From: an uncultured Clostridium sp.
GTDB taxonomy: Bacteria; Bacillota; Clostridia; TANB77; CAG-508
Assembly: GCA_900556865.1 (NCBI GenBank)
Contig: USQS01000008.1
Location: 1-17,633, forward strand
Direction of reading: 5' to 3'
DNA: 17,633 bases
The translations under genes were made by a program, and so were the position numbers. The notes beneath the pieces are model-generated. The model saw only the letters and a program-made list of their open reading frames with translations, was not told the DNA's origin and did no database searches. This document shows, piece by piece, positions 14,844 through 17,633 of the stretch. Position 1 is the stretch's first letter; each line of letters begins with the position of its first letter.

Positions 14844-15738
14844 AGCAGTAGGAAAAAGGCTAGATATGTATATACCAACTATAAAAGAAGAACTTTCAAG
14901 AAATACAGTTCAAAGGCTAATAGAGGAAGGTAATATAACAGTAAACAATCAAGAAAAAAAAGGTTCATACAAGATAAAAATAAATGACAAAATAAAAATA
15001 AATATTCCTGAAGCAAAAGAGATTAATTTAAAGGCACAAAATATACCATTAGAAGTAATTTATGAAGATGATGATATAATAGTAATAAACAAACCAAAAG
15101 GAATGGTAGTGCACCCGGCAAATGGAAATCCGGATGGGACACTTGTAAATGCAGTTATGGCAATTTGTAAAAATTCATTATCTGGAATTGGTGGGCAAAT
15201 AAGACCAGGAATAGTACATAGGCTTGATAAAGACACATCTGGAGTTATTATAGTTGCAAAAAATGACAAAGCACATATTAATTTAAGTGAGCAATTAAAA
15301 AACCACGAAATGAAAAAAACATATTTAGCATTGGTTAGAGGTGTAATAAAAGAAAATGAAGCAACAATTAATATGCCAATAGCAAGAAGCAAAACAGATA
15401 GAAAAAAGATGGCGGTAGATAAAAATGGAAAAAATGCTATAACTCATTTTAAAGTATTAGGTAGGTTTAAAGAAAAATATACATTATTACAAATAAATAT
15501 AGAAACAGGAAGAACGCACCAAATAAGAGTACATTTATCATATATTGGTTTCCCAATAATTGGAGATAATGTGTATTCAAATGGAAAAAATGAATGGAAC
15601 GTTGAAGGGCAGTGTTTACATGCTTGGAAAATAGAGTTCAAACATCCAATAACAAATGAAAAAATGGAATTAGAGGCAGAAATTCCAGAATATTTTAAAA
15701 ATATTATAAAAGAATTAGAAGGGGAAGTAAATGGATGA
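14812..15738 (+). CDS. rluD: RluA-family 23S rRNA pseudouridine synthase (RluD-like)
   Basis: A 308-residue enzyme that isomerises uridines in RNA, most likely in 23S rRNA as in RluD. An N-terminal S4 RNA-binding domain (about 14-62, with KRLDMYIP and LSRNTVQRLIEEG) is followed by the catalytic domain. The RluA signature GIVHRLDKDTSG has the catalytic Asp at 139. Upstream, IYEDDDIIVINKPKGMVVHP is the usual entry to the domain; GRTHQIRVHLSYIGFPIIGD is the second conserved block. The start ATG 14812 is preceded by AAGGAG and lies inside the end of the lspA-like gene; its end overlaps the next gene by eight bases. Tight overlap suggests coupled translation. The exact target uridines cannot be known from sequence alone. 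Confidence 0.92.
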   Translation: MNSEEIIAKNEAVGKRLDMYIPTIKEELSRNTVQRLIEEGNITVNNQEKKGSYKIKINDKIKINIPEAKEINLKAQNIPLEVIYEDDDIIVINKPKGMVVHPANGNPDGTLVNAVMAICKNSLSGIGGQIRPGIVHRLDKDTSGVIIVAKNDKAHINLSEQLKNHEMKKTYLALVRGVIKENEATINMPIARSKTDRKKMAVDKNGKNAITHFKVLGRFKEKYTLLQINIETGRTHQIRVHLSYIGFPIIGDNVYSNGKNEWNVEGQCLHAWKIEFKHPITNEKMELEAEIPEYFKNIIKELEGEVNG

Positions 15739-16453
15739 AGTTAGATTGCAAAAATTTTTAGCGTCATGTGGAATAGCGTCAAGAAGAAAATGCGAAGAAC
15801 TAATTTTAGCTGGTAAAGTAGAAGTTAATGGTAAAGTTGTAAATGAGCTTGGAACAAAAGTTAATATTCAAAAAGATGAAGTAAAATATAATGGCAAAAT
15901 AATAAAACCAGAAGAAGAAAAAATATATATTTTATTAAATAAACCGATAGGGTATGTTACAACTGTTAAAGAGCAATTCGGAAGAGACAAAGTTACAGAT
16001 TTGGTAAAGCAAAATAAAAGGATTGTGCCTGTGGGAAGGCTAGATATGTATACATCTGGAGCATTAATACTTACAAATGATGGAGAGCTAGTAAATAAAC
16101 TTACACATCCCAAAAATGAAATAAATAAAACTTATAATGTTACAGTTGCAGGTATTGTAACTGAGCAAGATATAGAAAATCTAAAGTCTGGAGTAGAAAT
16201 AGATAATAGCTATATTACAAAACCGGCTAAAGTAAAAATTTTAAAAATAGATAATGAAAAAAATATTTCAAGAGTACAAATTACAATACATGAAGGAAAA
16301 AACAGGCAAATAAGAAAAATGTGCCAGGCAATAAACAAAAGAGTTTTGGCTTTACATAGAAGCAAAATAGGAAACATAGAAGTTAGAGATTTAAAATTAG
16401 GCACATGGAGATATTTAACCAAAAAAGAAGTGAATGAATTAAAACACAGTTGA
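15731..16453 (+). CDS. rluB: RsuA/RluB-family rRNA pseudouridine synthase
   Basis: A 240-residue pseudouridine synthase of the RsuA/RluB/RluE/RluF group. It starts with an S4 domain (MDEVRLQKFLASCGIASRRK, then VNGKVVNELG), and the catalytic domain has VGRLDMYTSGALILTNDG with catalytic Asp 105. Later blocks KTYNVTVAG and EGKNRQIRKMCQAI are typical. In Gram-positive bacteria the RluB member modifies 23S rRNA; the assignment within the group is by general similarity only. Translation starts inside the last codons of the previous gene with GGGGAAG ahead of it, so the two synthases are probably coupled. It ends with TGA, 18 bases before the sortase start. Confidence 0.9.
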   Translation: MDEVRLQKFLASCGIASRRKCEELILAGKVEVNGKVVNELGTKVNIQKDEVKYNGKIIKPEEEKIYILLNKPIGYVTTVKEQFGRDKVTDLVKQNKRIVPVGRLDMYTSGALILTNDGELVNKLTHPKNEINKTYNVTVAGIVTEQDIENLKSGVEIDNSYITKPAKVKILKIDNEKNISRVQITIHEGKNRQIRKMCQAINKRVLALHRSKIGNIEVRDLKLGTWRYLTKKEVNELKHS

Positions 16454-16471
16454 GAAAGGAAAGTGAGAGTT

Positions 16472-17123
16472 ATGAAAAAAATTAAATATATAATAATTTT
16501 TTTACTAATTATTTTAATATCAGCAGGTGCAGTATATTTTTTTAAATATTATAAAAAAGAAGAGGTTACAAATAAAAATGAAAATGTGGCTAAAATAACA
16601 AATACAACTGAAGAAAATAACACTATGATAGTTGGAATTGACCCCAAAAAGAAAAATGAGACACCTAAACAAAACACAGTAACAGTAGATGAAACAAAAG
16701 ACCCAGCAACATTAACACAAGAAATTTATAATCTTCATCGTGTAATAGGAACTTTGGTTATTCCAAAAACAAAATTAAATATTGAGGTGTATAGCGATTC
16801 TTCAGCAGATAAAATGGAAAAAATGCCAGGTTTTTTATATACAACAGGAGGACTTAATAAAAAGGGAATAACATTAATTGTTGGACATAATAGAATGAAC
16901 CGGAAAAATCTTTTCAAATAATAAAAAATTAGAAGAAGGGGACGAATTCTATTTTACAGATTATGAAGGAAATGAAAAAAAGTATGTAATTTATTCTAAA
17001 TTTACAACAACAGAATCGGATACATCTTTTTTAGAGCAAGAAGTTGATTCGCCTGTTATTGCTTTGTCGTGTTGTACTAATGTGGGGGATACTAGGTTAA
17101 TTATTATGGGTAAGTCGGATTAG
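16472..17123 (+). pseudogene. Sortase-family transpeptidase, split by a frameshift
   Basis: Sortases join surface proteins to the cell wall or to each other on the outer face of the membrane. The first frame has a lysine-rich N terminus, one transmembrane helix, a polar linker and the start of the sortase barrel (GTLVIPKTKLNIEVY), with the catalytic His in VGHNR. It then stops at 16919-16921. The next frame (from about 16911) continues FSNNKKLEEGDEFYF, then VIALSCCTNVGDTRLIIMG, which holds the catalytic Cys (codons 17070-17075) and Arg, and ends with TAG at 17121-17123. A one-base surplus in the AAAAA run at 16904-16908 would explain the break. All catalytic residues are present across the two frames, so a sequencing or assembly error, or a very recent mutation, is likely. 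I prefer ATG 16472 (AAAGGA at 16455-16460) to GTG 16463. The sortase class is uncertain. Confidence 0.8.
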
Positions 17124-17245
17124 GAAGGAAATAATTACAATTTTGGCGGCGTCAAATTCTATTTAAAACGCGGTTACATATACCACATATGCGCCCTTGC
17201 CTTTTAAATAAAATTTTCCTTGCCAAAATTTAATTCTTTCCTTCC
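17123..17245. repeat. Long imperfect palindrome (about 60-base arms)
   Basis: The sequence from 17123 to about 17182 matches the reverse complement of about 17183-17245 over most of its length. The outer arms read GGAAGGAAATAATTAC and, at the far end, TTCTTTCCTTCC; further in, AATTTTGGC pairs with GCCAAAATT, and ATTTAAAA pairs with TTTTAAAT. Mismatches and small gaps occur. It starts at the last base of the sortase stop codon. RNA from it would fold into a long hairpin. The terminal inverted repeats resemble a miniature transposable element, but no target duplication is obvious around this copy. It lacks a T tract, so it is not a typical terminator. Confidence 0.7.
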
Positions 17246-17271
17246 AGAAAATAAAGCGTTAAGAAGAAAAC

Positions 17272-17328
17272 AATTACAATTTTGGCGGCGCGCAGTGGCG
17301 AATTCTATTTAAAATTTGGGTTACATAT
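17272..17328 (+). repeat. Second direct copy of the palindrome arm
   Basis: AATTACAATTTTGGCGGCG occurs identically at 17133-17151 and 17272-17290. It is followed in both by AATTCTATTTAAAA (17155-17168; 17301-17314) and GGTTACATAT (17172-17181; 17319-17328). The second copy has about seven extra GC-rich bases after GGCGGCG. With the inverted arm between them there are three related units in about 210 bases. The unit's GC-rich core stands out from its surroundings. Confidence 0.8.
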
Positions 17329-17378
17329 TATAAAAATACGAAACTAAGAAGAAAATAAAAGATAGGAGGAGAAAATAA

Positions 17379-17633
17379 ATGAAAAAGAAAAAAGTTTTAT
17401 TTATTTCAAGCACAGGAGGTCATCTAACAGAACTTTTGCAGTTAAAACCCCTTTTTAGTAAATATGATTATCACATTATAACAGAAAAAGATAAAACCAA
17501 CAAAGACTTGAAAAATAAATATAAAGAAAGAATAAGTTATTTACCATATGGAACAAGAAGCCATTTTTTTAAATATATTTTTATATATTTGTTTTTAATA
17601 TTAAAAACAATATATTTATATTTTAAAATAAGA
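17379..17633 (+). CDS. Alg14/PssD-like glycosyltransferase subunit, 5' part
   Basis: The first 85 residues of a gene that runs off the window. MKKKKVLFISSTGGHLTELLQL followed by YDYHIITEKD matches the N terminus of the Alg14/PssD/CpsF family, which has a Rossmann-like SSxGGHxxEL loop. In known systems this subunit anchors or activates the catalytic glycosyltransferase partner (Alg13/PssE/CpsG) to add a sugar to a lipid-linked precursor of a surface polysaccharide. The stretch after residue 63 is strongly hydrophobic (FFKYIFIYLFLILKTIYLYF) and fits a membrane-associated helix. AGGAGG (17364-17369) precedes the ATG. It probably begins a polysaccharide gene cluster downstream; this cannot be confirmed here. 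Confidence 0.85.
   Translation, partial: MKKKKVLFISSTGGHLTELLQLKPLFSKYDYHIITEKDKTNKDLKNKYKERISYLPYGTRSHFFKYIFIYLFLILKTIYLYFKIR

Noticed and set aside
17123..17245. Rho-independent terminator after the sortase
   Set aside because: The hairpin is far longer than usual and is not followed by a T tract.
17123..17330. CRISPR array
   Set aside because: Only three units, one inverted, with no regular spacers and no cas genes; the structure is a palindrome plus a direct copy.
1..17633. tRNA, rRNA, riboswitch or phage integrase
   Set aside because: No cloverleaf, rRNA-like segment, recognisable aptamer core or recombinase motif was found by reading; a covariance-model search was not possible.

Overview
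The window is strongly AT-rich DNA from a low-GC Gram-positive bacterium, most likely an anaerobic, spore-forming clostridial lineage. The evidence is a Pta-AckA acetate pathway, an H-type small acid-soluble spore protein, a sortase, Shine-Dalgarno sites of the AGGAGG type, and standard TAA/TAG/TGA stops. The exact taxon cannot be named from the sequence.

Layout. Bases 1-2754 hold the 3' end of a site-2 (M50) protease gene and a large membrane-anchored subtilisin-fold protein. The second has lost at least two catalytic residues and carries a frameshift. Bases 2755-6393 hold pta, ackA and a secreted, C-terminally anchored protein with two cadherin-like beta-sandwich domains; the block ends in a rho-independent terminator. 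Bases 6404-7547 are a self-contained rhuM-like gene with its own promoter and terminator.

The most interesting part is 7577-13965: one promoter region, six tightly packed genes and one terminator. The genes encode a HAD phosphatase-radical SAM fusion, an SDR oxidoreductase, a radical SAM-SPASM enzyme, a nucleoside phosphorylase/nucleosidase-fold protein, a second small SPASM-like radical SAM enzyme and a PfkB-family sugar/nucleoside kinase. Three radical SAM domains with a kinase, phosphatase, dehydrogenase and glycosidase-type enzyme suggest a small-molecule pathway, perhaps sugar, cyclitol or nucleoside derived. I do not recognise it as a described pathway. No precursor peptide, transporter or assembly-line enzyme is visible.

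Converging on the operon's terminator is a 56-residue sspH-type spore protein gene on the minus strand. Bases 14299-16453 then hold an lspA-like gene lacking a catalytic aspartate, followed by two overlapping pseudouridine synthase genes (rluD-like, rluB-like). A frameshifted sortase gene follows. After it lies a roughly 200-base intergenic region built from an imperfect giant palindrome and a further direct copy of one arm, with GC-rich GGCGGCG cores in otherwise AT-rich DNA. The window ends inside a gene for an Alg14/PssD-like glycosyltransferase subunit, so cell-surface polysaccharide genes probably continue downstream.
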